Shown here in pieces: positions 1 to 7,895 of a stretch of DNA of 20,619 bases; the first letter of the stretch is position 1; each line of letters begins with the position of its first letter. The notes below the pieces were generated by a model that worked only from the letters and a program-made list of their open reading frames with translations, did no database searches and was not told the origin of the DNA. The position numbers and the translations under genes were made by a program. Origin of the DNA: SIG653 sp045577455 (lineage in GTDB: Bacteria > Bacillota > Clostridia > Oscillospirales > CAG-382); contig JAZNIJ010000020.1 of the NCBI GenBank assembly GCA_045577455.1, positions 1-20,619 of the forward strand, written 5' to 3'.

Positions 1-193
1 GTTGAAGAATTGGAGCATTGTTGCGATTTTAAAGCTTTTTAAAAAGAAAATGAAGATTATATGGTAAAAGAAAACCTATTTGAGCATTAGGATGGGTTAA
101 TAAAACAACATGGCTTCAAGATAATTCAAATTATTTGTTCAGCAGAAGTTATGCTTATGATATCTTAAATATATAAAACTGTAGGAGTTGCTT

Positions 194-1051
194 ATGAAAA
201 TTTCAACAGAAATATATTCAATTGCAAAAATCGTTGGAATGGAAAAAGCTGTTGAACTATGTGCAAAATCGGGGTTTGATGCGTGGGATTTTTCTATGTT
301 TGATATGCGTCATCTCGATTGGAGCGCAAAGCTGATAAATAAAAATCCATTAAATGGAAAAGATTATCTCGAGTTTTCAAGAAAATTAAAAAAAATAGGT
401 CTTGATAACGGAATTGTTTGCAATCAGTCCCATGCTCCTTTTCCGTCCCTCGCTGGTGATATTCGTCCTTGTTTAGAACGTGCAATAGAATGTACAGCCG
501 AAGCAGGGGGAGAAATATGCATAATTCACCCCGATAATAATAAAACGGCAGAGCAGAATGCAGAAATGTATTTTGAACTTCTTCCTTTTGCAAAAAAATA
601 TGGCGTTAAAATTGCAACGGAAAATATGTGGAATTGGGATAATGTAAATAAACACTCGTCTTTTGCTGCTTGTTCAACAGGAGAAGATTTTAAAAAACAT
701 ATTGATGCTGTTAATGATAACCATTTCGCTGCATGTCTTGATATAGGTCATTCAGAAATGCGTGGCTCGGGAGACGGTGCAGTTAATATGATAAAAACTC
801 TCGGTAACAGAATTCAAGCACTTCATATCCACGATAATGACCTTTTGCACGATAGCCATCAGATTCCTTTTTCTATGAATATAGATTTTACTGCAATTGT
901 TAAAGCCCTTAAAGAAATAAACTATACCGGCTATTTCACATTGGAAGCAGATTCATTTTTATCAAATTACGATAAAGACAATGTTTTTGAAGGTGTTGTT
1001 AAATTGAAAGAAAGTGCAAGTAAGTTGGCAGTGATGTTTGAAAGCATTTGA
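194..1051 (+). CDS. Sugar phosphate isomerase/epimerase-like TIM-barrel protein
   Basis: A 285-residue protein of the xylose isomerase-like TIM-barrel (AP endonuclease 2) superfamily; such enzymes are cytosolic and isomerise, epimerise or dehydrate sugars and polyols using a divalent metal. Likely metal ligands are visible: E143 (in ATENMW), D183 and H186 (LDIGH), H211/H213 (LHIHD) and E251 (TLEAD). The start is placed at ATG 194 because GGAG at 184-187 lies six bases upstream; a TTG at 188 is in frame but too close to that site. It is followed by an intrinsic terminator, so it ends its transcript. A clear paralogue lies at 14678, sharing the SMF, HxxH-Q-x-P-F and EADxFL blocks. The substrate cannot be named. 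Family call is firm, function is not. Confidence 0.88.
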   Translation: MKISTEIYSIAKIVGMEKAVELCAKSGFDAWDFSMFDMRHLDWSAKLINKNPLNGKDYLEFSRKLKKIGLDNGIVCNQSHAPFPSLAGDIRPCLERAIECTAEAGGEICIIHPDNNKTAEQNAEMYFELLPFAKKYGVKIATENMWNWDNVNKHSSFAACSTGEDFKKHIDAVNDNHFAACLDIGHSEMRGSGDGAVNMIKTLGNRIQALHIHDNDLLHDSHQIPFSMNIDFTAIVKALKEINYTGYFTLEADSFLSNYDKDNVFEGVVKLKESASKLAVMFESI

Positions 1052-1139
1052 TGTTTTCGGAAACTTAAAGTTATGAAATCGTTGCTTGCATCTGAAAAAC
1101 AAACAACGTACAGTATATATTATTAAATATAAACTTGAT

Positions 1140-1172
1140 AAATCTTGCGATTTTTTGTTCGCAAGATTTTTT
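1140..1172 (+). terminator. Intrinsic terminator after the isomerase gene
   Basis: An 11-bp perfect stem (1140-1150 with 1159-1169) with an eight-base loop runs straight into a T-run on the plus strand. It separates the isomerase from aroA. Confidence 0.85.
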
Positions 1173-1203
1173 GTCGAAAAAATGTAAATTTTGCACCAAA
1201 CTA

Positions 1204-1232
1204 TTGAAATTTTAAGAAAAATATTGTATAAT
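1204..1232 (+). promoter_or_regulatory. Sigma-A type promoter for aroA
   Basis: TTGAAA at 1204-1209 and TATAAT at 1227-1232 are separated by exactly 17 bases, 52 bases upstream of the aroA start. It sits just after the preceding terminator, so aroA has its own transcription start. Confidence 0.75.
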
Positions 1233-1284
1233 ATGCTATATGAAAATATAATTGGATTTTTTTCAATCGAGAGGAGGTAACGAT

Positions 1285-2628
1285 ATGGCAAAAATGTTCA
1301 TTACACCATCAAAAATTACGGGTATAATAAAAGCACCACCGTCAAAATCAATGGCGCACAAAGCATTGTTTTGTGCAGCGCTTTCTGGTGGAGAATGTCG
1401 TATATCAAACGCGGGCGTGAGTGACGATGTAAAGGCAACCATATCGTGTCTCACTCAGCTTGGTGTGCTTATAGAACACGATGGTAATGATATAATTGTT
1501 AACGGAAAAAATATCAATTCATTCAATACATCAAAGCATATAGACTTTCATTGTAAACAAAGTGGAGCAACCTTGAGATATACGGTTATTCTTGCGGCTG
1601 TTTTGGGTGTTGATGCATCTTTTTACGGAAATGGAACCCTGCCTCAGCGTTCAGTTGCCGAATTTGAACAGCTTTTTAAAGATAGTGGCGTTGAGATATA
1701 TAAGAATGGAAGTGAAATAATATCTGTTCGTGGAAAACTGAATGTTGATAAATTAACTGTTTCAACTGCAGGCACACCTCAATTTCTTGCAGGAATAATG
1801 ATGGCCTTGCCCGTAAGGGGGCGTAAAGCAGAGATCATACTATCAAACACTGTTTCTTTCAGAGAATATATAGGCCCTATATCGTATGTTCAAAGTGTAT
1901 TTGGCGTTGAAACTGTTTTTGATTCTGAAAGAAACGCCATAGTAATTTCTGAAAACGGATATCAACCATCTGATTTTGTTATAGAAGGGGACTATGCTCT
2001 CGCATCACCATATCTTGTTGCCGGTGCTTTGGGAGATGGAATCACAGTTGATAATTTGTTTTCCGCATCTTCTCAGACAAATAGACGAATAATAAACATA
2101 CTTTTAGATTTTGGAGCTAACGTAATTCAAGCAGAAAATTTTGTTTCTGTTTCGAGAAACAGAATATCGCCCGTTGATGTTGATTGTGCTGATATTCCTC
2201 ATCTTGTTCCTATACTTGCTGTTCTTGCTTGTTTTGCAAATGGTAAAAGTCGGTTAGAAAATTGTGGAATAACATTTTACAGAGAAAGTGACCGTTTGCA
2301 TCAGGTTTGCGATGCTTTAACTGCTTTGGGAGCTGATGTGGAGGCAGTCGGTGACGATATATATATAACGGGCAATGGTGGTCTTGATGGTGGAGATGCA
2401 ACAGATTTTGGAGACCATAGAATTGCTATGGCGTTATCAATTGCCGCTGCTTTTTCAAGTGGAGACAGCTGTATAGAGTCGAACGATTCCGTAAAAAAAT
2501 CGTATCCCGCTTTCTTCAGTGATTTTACAAAGGTCGGGGGAAAAAGAAAGCTACCCAAAAAAGAAGTATATGATTTTGATGAAGAAAATGACGCCAAAAG
2601 CACTGTTGGGAAAATTTACTTTGATTAA
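1285..2628 (+). CDS. aroA: 3-phosphoshikimate 1-carboxyvinyltransferase (EPSP synthase)
   Basis: EPSP synthase transfers the enolpyruvyl group of PEP to shikimate-3-phosphate, the sixth step of the shikimate pathway, in the cytosol. The 447-residue length is usual for the family. Landmarks: the N-terminal substrate loop PPSKSMAHK (residues 18-26), the SGATLRY block corresponding to the usual GNSGTxxR motif, LPQRS, then RESDRL and DHRIAMA near the C-terminus. The start is ATG 1285, with AGGAGG at 1272-1277 seven bases upstream; an in-frame TTG at 1252 lies upstream of that site and is rejected. The loop keeps the PPSKS form rather than the commoner PGSKS. No other shikimate gene is in the window. 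The last 25 or so residues are charged and outside the conserved fold. Confidence 0.96.
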   Translation: MAKMFITPSKITGIIKAPPSKSMAHKALFCAALSGGECRISNAGVSDDVKATISCLTQLGVLIEHDGNDIIVNGKNINSFNTSKHIDFHCKQSGATLRYTVILAAVLGVDASFYGNGTLPQRSVAEFEQLFKDSGVEIYKNGSEIISVRGKLNVDKLTVSTAGTPQFLAGIMMALPVRGRKAEIILSNTVSFREYIGPISYVQSVFGVETVFDSERNAIVISENGYQPSDFVIEGDYALASPYLVAGALGDGITVDNLFSASSQTNRRIINILLDFGANVIQAENFVSVSRNRISPVDVDCADIPHLVPILAVLACFANGKSRLENCGITFYRESDRLHQVCDALTALGADVEAVGDDIYITGNGGLDGGDATDFGDHRIAMALSIAAAFSSGDSCIESNDSVKKSYPAFFSDFTKVGGKRKLPKKEVYDFDEENDAKSTVGKIYFD

Positions 2629-2663
2629 AAAAGCATAATTCCTTTCCATACGGTTATACTATT

Positions 2664-2688
2664 AGCGAACCCCGAAAGGGTTTCAGCT
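2664..2688 (+). other. Small bulged hairpin between aroA and the 98-residue gene
   Basis: AACCC (2668-2672) pairs with GGGTT (2678-2682) around a CGAAA loop, and the stem can be extended outward to 2664/2688 with two single-base bulges. No T-run follows, so it is not a convincing terminator. It may be leader RNA structure or a processing site. A second small inverted repeat, TCAAAC-T-GTTTGA, follows at 2689-2701. Confidence 0.35.
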
Positions 2689-2765
2689 TCAAACTGTTTG
2701 ATTTGGATTTGAAATCGATTTTGAATTTGTTTGGAAAATAGTAAACTATCAGAGAGGAAAGCTTT

Positions 2766-3062
2766 ATGGAATCTTTAGAAAACAACAAAAGAAGCTCCAA
2801 AAGAAATAATAAGTCAAAGGGCGAAGAAACTATTGGAATATACGGAATAGTTAAGCCGGGTGGATACTATTTTCCCGGTAAAATATCATCCGGATGCTTC
2901 GACGGGAACGGGCTTATCGTTGATAGTAGGCGAAGAACCCCAAAAGAAGAATCAGAAGACATTGATGGGGAGTTCATAAATGAAAAATATGACCCCAACG
3001 GAATGTATACAGGTGTAAACACAGACGGTGGCGTGCCTGTTCAGGATGCAGACGATCTTTAA
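2766..3062 (+). CDS. Unrecognised 98-residue protein with basic head and acidic tail
   Basis: I do not recognise this protein. It starts at ATG 2766 behind a good AGAGAGGAAA ribosome binding site. The first 20 residues are rich in Lys, Arg, Asn and Ser and look disordered. The middle (about 23-53) has a compact, glycine-rich stretch with IYGIVKPGGYYFPGKISSG, suggestive of a small beta fold. The tail (about 58-98) is acidic with several Asp/Glu and Gly. There is no signal peptide, transmembrane segment or cysteine pair. It lies between aroA and gap, is followed by a terminator-like hairpin, and so appears to be a separate small transcript or the end of the aroA transcript. Coding status is supported by the binding site and uninterrupted frame only. 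Confidence 0.7.
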   Translation: MESLENNKRSSKRNNKSKGEETIGIYGIVKPGGYYFPGKISSGCFDGNGLIVDSRRRTPKEESEDIDGEFINEKYDPNGMYTGVNTDGGVPVQDADDL

Positions 3063-3200
3063 ATCATTTCAAATCGGGCAAAATGTAATCTAACAACCGT
3101 AACGGTTTTCGTTAATGATAAAATGCATTTTTTAAAGGTGATATATATAATTTGCCTTAGCTGTTTATCATAATGATGTAATTATTATTACCTTTTGTCG

Positions 3201-3234
3201 AAAGGCCTTGGCGAGAAAAATCGTCAGGGCTTTT
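3201..3234 (+). terminator. Intrinsic terminator upstream of gap
   Basis: A 13-bp stem (3201-3213 with 3222-3234, including several G-U pairs) with an eight-base loop ends in TTTT followed by a T/C-rich stretch. It lies between the 98-residue gene and the gap promoter. The G-U pairs mean it is good on the plus strand but weaker on the minus strand. Confidence 0.65.
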
Positions 3235-3283
3235 CTGTCTGTAACGGTTTTTTTAAAAAAATGTAATTTTTTTTTGAAAAGGG

Positions 3284-3312
3284 TTGTATTTTACCTTTAA
3301 ATGGTATAGAAT
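3284..3312 (+). promoter_or_regulatory. Sigma-A type promoter for gap
   Basis: TTGTAT at 3284-3289 and TAGAAT at 3307-3312 with 17 bases between them, about 50 bases upstream of the gap start. TATAGA at 3305-3310 is an overlapping alternative -10. Confidence 0.6.
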
Positions 3313-3362
3313 AAGTGACAGTAACAAATAACAAAATTTTTATAAATTCGGAGGAATTTTAA

Positions 3363-4409
3363 ATGTCAGTAAAAGTTGCTATTAATGGTTTTGGTCGTAT
3401 CGGTCGTCTCGCTTTCAGACAGATGTTCGGTGCAGAGGGTTATGAAGTTGTTGCTATCAACGATCTCACAAGCCCAAAAATGCTTGCACATCTTTTGAAG
3501 TATGACACAGCTCAGGGTAAGTATGCTCTTGCAGATACTGTTTCTTACACAGAAAACACAGACGAAAACGGCAAAGTTGTTGGCGGTTCTATCACTGTTG
3601 ACGGCAAAGAAATTACAATTTATGCAAAAGCAAACGCAGCAGAGCTTCCTTGGGGCGAACTCGGTGTTGATGTAGTTCTTGAATGTACAGGTTTCTACAC
3701 AAGCAAAGCAAAAGCAGCTGCACACATCGAAGCTGGTGCAAAGAAAGTTGTTATTTCTGCTCCTGCAGGTAATGACCTTCCTACAATCGTTTTCGGTGTA
3801 AACGAAGGAACTCTCAAAGCTGAAGATACAATCATTTCCGCTGCTTCTTGTACAACAAACTGTCTTGCTCCTATGGCAAAGGCACTTAATGAATATGCTC
3901 CTATCCAGAGCGGTATTATGTCCACAATCCACGCATACACAGGCGACCAGATGATTCTTGACGGTCCTCACAGAAAGGGCGACCTTAGAAGAGCTCGTGC
4001 AGGCGCTGCTAACATCGTTCCTAACTCAACAGGCGCTGCTAAAGCAATCGGTCTTGTTATTCCTGAACTTAACGGCAAACTCATCGGCTCTGCACAGAGA
4101 GTTCCCACACCTACTGGCTCAACAACAATTCTCGTTGCTGTTGTTAAAGGCGACTATGTAACAAAAGAAGGCATCAATGCAGCTATGAAAGCAGCTAAGA
4201 GTGCATCCTTCGACTATAACGAGGACGAAATTGTTTCTTCCGATATCATCGGTAGCACCTATGGTTCTATCTTTGATGCAACTCAGACAATGGTAGCAAA
4301 GATTGATGACGATACATTCCAGGTACAGGTTGTTTCTTGGTATGATAACGAAAACTCCTACACCAGCCAGATGGTTAGAACAATCAAATACTTTGCAGAA
4401 CTTGCATAA
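3363..4409 (+). CDS. gap: Type I glyceraldehyde-3-phosphate dehydrogenase
   Basis: Catalyses NAD-dependent oxidation and phosphorylation of glyceraldehyde 3-phosphate in glycolysis. The 348-residue protein has the N-terminal Rossmann motif NGFGRIGR (residues 8-15), an Asp at position 34 after the second strand that fits NAD rather than NADP use, the catalytic Cys163 in SASCTTNC-like context (ASCTTNC, 161-167), catalytic His190 in STIHAYTGDQ, and the C-terminal SWYDNE block. GGAGG sits seven to eight bases before ATG 3363. Codons such as AAC, ATC, CTC and GCT are used far more than in neighbouring genes, as expected for a highly expressed gene. It has its own promoter and a strong terminator, so it appears to be monocistronic. 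Confidence 0.98.
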   Translation: MSVKVAINGFGRIGRLAFRQMFGAEGYEVVAINDLTSPKMLAHLLKYDTAQGKYALADTVSYTENTDENGKVVGGSITVDGKEITIYAKANAAELPWGELGVDVVLECTGFYTSKAKAAAHIEAGAKKVVISAPAGNDLPTIVFGVNEGTLKAEDTIISAASCTTNCLAPMAKALNEYAPIQSGIMSTIHAYTGDQMILDGPHRKGDLRRARAGAANIVPNSTGAAKAIGLVIPELNGKLIGSAQRVPTPTGSTTILVAVVKGDYVTKEGINAAMKAAKSASFDYNEDEIVSSDIIGSTYGSIFDATQTMVAKIDDDTFQVQVVSWYDNENSYTSQMVRTIKYFAELA

Positions 4410-4440
4410 TTAGTAGGTTTATCTGTTAATAAAACTTTTA

Positions 4441-4475
4441 TATCGGGTACGGCTTTCGCTGTACCCGATATTTTT
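4441..4475 (+). terminator. Strong intrinsic terminator after gap
   Basis: A 13-bp stem (4441-4453 with 4458-4470, one G-U pair) capped by a TTTC tetraloop and followed by five Ts. The rest of the gap up to the next promoter (4476-4646) is very AT-rich; I see no gene or other clear structure in it. Confidence 0.92.
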
Positions 4476-4646
4476 CATTAAGATTAAAACTTTTCTTTAT
4501 ATAAATTCTTTTTTAATATTTAGATTTTGCTTGAAATAAGAATTACATACAAAATACAAAAGCTAACACTTACAGACAAAAATTCAAAAAAACTAACAAT
4601 TTATTTGTAATAAAAATAAAAATGATGTAATTTAACAGTATAGTGG

Positions 4647-4675
4647 TTGACAGGAGAAAATCTATGATGTATAAT
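4647..4675 (+). promoter_or_regulatory. Consensus promoter for the carboxypeptidase gene
   Basis: Perfect TTGACA (4647-4652) and TATAAT (4670-4675) separated by 17 bases, giving a predicted start near 4682 and a leader of about 29 bases. Confidence 0.85.
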
Positions 4676-4710
4676 CTTATACAGTAAAGAATTGTGAGGA
4701 CAAGCTGCGT

Positions 4711-5865
4711 ATGGAACTCAGGCAAGAAACTGTTAAAAGAATAGTATTTGTGGGCATAGTTGCTTTAACTTTTGTTTTTTTTATTATTGCCTGCGTTTTA
4801 GATATAATTTCAGATGAAGAATTTATTCCCGAAGTATTGGATACGATGGGTGAAGGGCAAAGTGAAGTTGATGAATCAACGAACGGAGATGTTATTTTTT
4901 CCTCGTCGTTAGACGATGAAAAAAACAGCGAAGATGATTCAAACCAAAATAGTGAAAATAATTCTCAGCTTTCGGAAAACGGAGTTGATGAAAGCAGTGA
5001 AACTTCAAATGAAATCTTCGATTCTTCAGAATCTCCATCCGATAACAGATATCTTCAAAATGTAACTAAAGATATCTTAAACGGCGTTTGTATCAATTCT
5101 CCTCATTGCATTGCTTATAATGTAACAAATAATACTATAATTGCAGAAAAAAACGCATATGAAAAATGCTTCCCTGCAAGTGTAACCAAAATGTTAACAG
5201 CCGCTGTAGCTTTGGAATATGTGCCGATAGATACGGTGTTTACTGTTGGAACTGAAATACAATTGGTTGGTTATAATTCAAGCATGGCGTATGTCAGCGA
5301 AGGCGAAAGATATACATTGAAAAATCTGTTATATGCTTTACTTTTACCATCAGGAAATGATGCTGCATATACAATAGCTGTTAATACATCAAGATATCTT
5401 TATGGTCAAAACCTCTCTGAAAGCGAAGCTGTTGAGAAATTTATGACCCTTTGCAACGATAAAGCTGTTGAAATCGGTGCATATAATACAAATTTCACAG
5501 GTCCAGACGGATATCATAATGATAATCATTATACAACTGCATACGATATGTTGCTTATTTGCTTGTATGCAACTTCTTTTGATGAAATAACAGAGGCGTG
5601 TGGAACTTACAGATACTATTGTAAATCTGAAGAAGGAGTTGCAAAAGGATGGTTAAACTCCAATCCTTTGTTAAATGAAAACGGTCAATATTATTGCAAT
5701 CTTGTAACAGGATTAAAAACGGGTTCAACCGATGAAGCCGGAAAATGCCTTGCAACTATGGCAGAGAAAAATGGAGAAAAGATAATTATTGTTGTTCTTT
5801 CTGCTCCGGATGTTGATATGAGAAACTCCGATACATTGGAAATAATCTATGCAGAGCTTGGTTAA
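4711..5865 (+). CDS. Membrane-anchored D-alanyl-D-alanine carboxypeptidase (peptidase S11)
   Basis: Removes the terminal D-Ala from peptidoglycan stem peptides outside the cell; a low-molecular-weight penicillin-binding protein. All three active-site motifs are present: S157-V-T-K160, S214-G-N216 and K336-T-G338. Residues 10-33 form one hydrophobic segment that looks like an uncleaved signal anchor. Residues about 35-110 are a low-complexity Ser/Glu/Asp/Asn linker that would hold the catalytic domain away from the membrane. The protein stops soon after the catalytic domain: the C-terminal PBP5 beta domain and amphipathic membrane helix of typical DacA are absent, so anchoring has moved to the N-terminus. 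Start supported by GAGGA at 4696-4700. Similar to the DacF/YodJ-like group; exact subgroup uncertain. Confidence 0.9.
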   Translation: MELRQETVKRIVFVGIVALTFVFFIIACVLDIISDEEFIPEVLDTMGEGQSEVDESTNGDVIFSSSLDDEKNSEDDSNQNSENNSQLSENGVDESSETSNEIFDSSESPSDNRYLQNVTKDILNGVCINSPHCIAYNVTNNTIIAEKNAYEKCFPASVTKMLTAAVALEYVPIDTVFTVGTEIQLVGYNSSMAYVSEGERYTLKNLLYALLLPSGNDAAYTIAVNTSRYLYGQNLSESEAVEKFMTLCNDKAVEIGAYNTNFTGPDGYHNDNHYTTAYDMLLICLYATSFDEITEACGTYRYYCKSEEGVAKGWLNSNPLLNENGQYYCNLVTGLKTGSTDEAGKCLATMAEKNGEKIIIVVLSAPDVDMRNSDTLEIIYAELG

Positions 5866-5962
5866 TACTCTGTATTATATAAAAATTAGTATCTTAATTG
5901 AGCGGTGTATCTAAAAAATCGAGGAACATAAAAAGCAACATACTTTGTAACGGGTAAAATAT

Positions 5963-6742
5963 ATGAAAGTAATAACTCTTGTTGAAAATCACACTTGTCA
6001 AAAGGGAATAGCAGCAGAGCATGGGTTATCTCTTTATATTGAAACAAATTCAAAAAAAATATTGTTTGATATGGGGCAAAACCAATTATTTAAAAAAAAT
6101 GCTTTGTCCTTGAATGTTGACATATCTTCTGTTGATGTTGCAATATTATCTCATGGGCATTATGACCATGGTGGCGGTGCGTTGCATTTTCTGGAACTGA
6201 ATGAAACATCGCCATTATATATAAATAAAAATTCTTTTTGTGATTTTTTTTCTAAAAATGGATATATAGGTTTAGATAAAGAGTTATTATCTAATCCACG
6301 TGTTGTTCAAACGGAGCGTGAAATTCAGATCTATCCTTTCGCAACTTTATATATGGGTGAGGATGTTTTGCAAAAAGAAAAATCCTTTTCTATTGGTCTC
6401 AAAAAATCCGTTGGCGATGAAATTGTTGATGATGACTTTATTCATGAACAGTATTTGTTGATTGAAGAAAGCGGAAAAAGAATACTTTTTAGCGGATGTT
6501 CTCATAGAGGGATACTAAATATAATAGAACATTTTAAGCCAGATGTTTTTTTTGGTGGTTTTCACCTTAATTCTCTCGGATATGAAAGTGATGAACTGAT
6601 GTATGTTTCTGAAAAACTGTCAAAGTATAATACGGTTTTTTATACCTGTCATTGCACGGGAATAGAAGCATATTCGTTTCTTAAAAAAAATCTGAAGTCT
6701 AAGTTGAACTATTTAAATTGCGGAAAATGCGTTGAACTTTAA
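5963..6742 (+). CDS. Metallo-beta-lactamase-fold hydrolase (COG1237-like)
   Basis: A 259-residue cytosolic MBL-fold protein. The metal-binding signature H64-x-H66-x-D68-H69 is intact (SHGHYDHGGG), with further likely ligands H181 (SGCSHRG), H201 (GGFHL) and H230 (TCHCTG). The overall pattern, including CSHRGI and the CHCTG block near the end, matches the family annotated as 7,8-dihydropterin-6-methyl-4-(beta-D-ribofuranosyl)-aminobenzene 5'-phosphate synthase-like, members of which in bacteria have no settled substrate. Starts 97 bases after the carboxypeptidase with no terminator between them, so read-through is possible; its own ribosome binding site is weak (CGGG at 5951-5954). A terminator follows at 6811. 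Confidence 0.87.
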   Translation: MKVITLVENHTCQKGIAAEHGLSLYIETNSKKILFDMGQNQLFKKNALSLNVDISSVDVAILSHGHYDHGGGALHFLELNETSPLYINKNSFCDFFSKNGYIGLDKELLSNPRVVQTEREIQIYPFATLYMGEDVLQKEKSFSIGLKKSVGDEIVDDDFIHEQYLLIEESGKRILFSGCSHRGILNIIEHFKPDVFFGGFHLNSLGYESDELMYVSEKLSKYNTVFYTCHCTGIEAYSFLKKNLKSKLNYLNCGKCVEL

Positions 6743-6810
6743 TATATCTCAGCTTATAAGATGGGTGTTTATAAATTGTCTTTCGAATATTTCTTAAAAA
6801 GATAAAAAAC

Positions 6811-6839
6811 AGCAATCACTAAAATGTGGTTGCTTTTTT
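6811..6839 (+). terminator. Intrinsic terminator after the MBL hydrolase
   Basis: A 9-bp stem (6811-6819 with 6826-6834, one G-U pair), six-base loop and a run of Ts. It isolates the amino acid transporter operon from upstream transcription. Confidence 0.82.
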
Positions 6840-6884
6840 ATATAAGGAAAAATATATAGTTAGCATAAATTTTACTTTTTATAC

Positions 6885-6913
6885 TTGACAAAAGTATATA
6901 TATGTGATATTAT
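6885..6913 (+). promoter_or_regulatory. Near-consensus promoter of the amino acid ABC operon
   Basis: TTGACA at 6885-6890, 17-base spacer, TATTAT at 6908-6913. The predicted start is around 6920, just ahead of an inverted repeat. Confidence 0.83.
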
Positions 6914-6923
6914 GTTGTAGCAC

Positions 6924-6937
6924 TTTAGTGTACTAAA
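6924..6937 (+). promoter_or_regulatory. Candidate operator overlapping the transcription start region
   Basis: TTTAGT-GT-ACTAAA, six-base arms with a two-base spacer, lies just after the predicted start site of the transporter operon, where a repressor would block initiation or clearance. No regulator gene is adjacent, so the binding protein is unknown. Confidence 0.4.
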
Positions 6938-6954
6938 ATATTTTGGAGGCAAAC

Positions 6955-7860
6955 ATGAAAAGAAATTTAGCATTACTCTTAACACTTGTTATGTGTATCT
7001 TCTGCTTTACTGCTTGCGGTGGCGGAGAAGCATCAAGCGAAGCAACATCCGATGCAGCATCAGGCGCAGCATCTGAAGCAGTATCCGATGGAACATCAGA
7101 AGCAGCATCAGAGGGCGAAACAGTAGATTTACCTGGTTGGGATTATATCACAGGTAAAGGCAAAATCGTTATCGGTCTTGATGACACATTTGCACCTATG
7201 GGCTTCAGAGATGAAGCAGGTACTCTTGTAGGTTTTGATATTGACCTTGCAAACGCTGTTGGCGAAGTTCTTGGTGTTGAAGTTGAATTCAAGCCAATCG
7301 ACTGGAATTCAAAAGAAATGGAACTTACTTCCAAGAATATCGACTGCATCTGGAACGGAATGTCCGCAACTCCCGAAAGACAGGAATCCATGTCTCTCAC
7401 AAACAAATATCTCAATAACAGAATCGTTATTATGACTCTCAAAGATGATGTTAAAATTGCATCCGCAGCTGACCTTGCAAACTACAATGTTGGAACACAG
7501 GCAGACAGCGCAGCTCTTGAAGTTATGATGGCAAACGAAGCAAGCTCTTCTTACGAAAGCAAAATCACAGAATATCCTACATATGACGAAGCTATTCTTG
7601 ATATGGAAGCAGGCAGAATCGATTGTATCGTTGTTGACGAAGTTCTTGGCGAGTACAAAAACTCAAAGAGAGAAACAAAGCTTTCTTTGTGTGAATTCAA
7701 TTTCGGTGATGATTTCTATGCAATCGGTTGCCGTAAAGAAGACACAGGCGTTTCCGCTAAAATCAATGAAGCAATTGCAAAATTGATTGAAAACGGAAAA
7801 GCTGCTGAAATCAGCAACAAATGGTTTGGTAAAGATATCGTTATTAACCAGGGTTATTAA
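6955..7860 (+). CDS. Polar amino acid ABC transporter substrate-binding lipoprotein
   Basis: Extracellular receptor of an amino acid importer (solute-binding protein family 3). The N-terminus is a lipoprotein signal ending at Cys21 (FTAC), so the mature protein is lipid-anchored. Residues about 25-55 form a low-complexity Ala/Ser/Glu linker of repeated EAxS-type units. The binding domain follows, with the family's typical GFDIDLANAVGEVLG and an IDWNSK...ERQESM region near residues 85-140. Start is ATG 6955 with GGAGG five bases upstream; an in-frame TTG at 6943 overlaps that site and is rejected. Codon use resembles that of gap, suggesting high expression. It is first in the operon, 35 bases before the permease. 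The amino acid carried cannot be fixed from sequence. Confidence 0.93.
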   Translation: MKRNLALLLTLVMCIFCFTACGGGEASSEATSDAASGAASEAVSDGTSEAASEGETVDLPGWDYITGKGKIVIGLDDTFAPMGFRDEAGTLVGFDIDLANAVGEVLGVEVEFKPIDWNSKEMELTSKNIDCIWNGMSATPERQESMSLTNKYLNNRIVIMTLKDDVKIASAADLANYNVGTQADSAALEVMMANEASSSYESKITEYPTYDEAILDMEAGRIDCIVVDEVLGEYKNSKRETKLSLCEFNFGDDFYAIGCRKEDTGVSAKINEAIAKLIENGKAAEISNKWFGKDIVINQGY

Positions 7861-7895
7861 TAAAGCATTTAAAAACTAAAAGCGAGGGGCAGTTT

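Noticed and set aside
2641..2765. Possible riboswitch or structured leader ahead of the 98-residue gene
   Set aside because: Only small hairpins are visible and none of the conserved cores of known riboswitches could be recognised.
3095..3108. AACCGTAACGGTT near-palindrome and a later TAACGGTTTTTTT
   Set aside because: The stem is only five to six bases and no clear T-run follows the first copy; not enough for a terminator or operator call.
3366..3971. 201-codon minus-strand open frame opposite gap
   Set aside because: It is the antisense of the strongly codon-biased gap gene, is very Cys- and Phe-rich, and has no promoter or binding site of its own.
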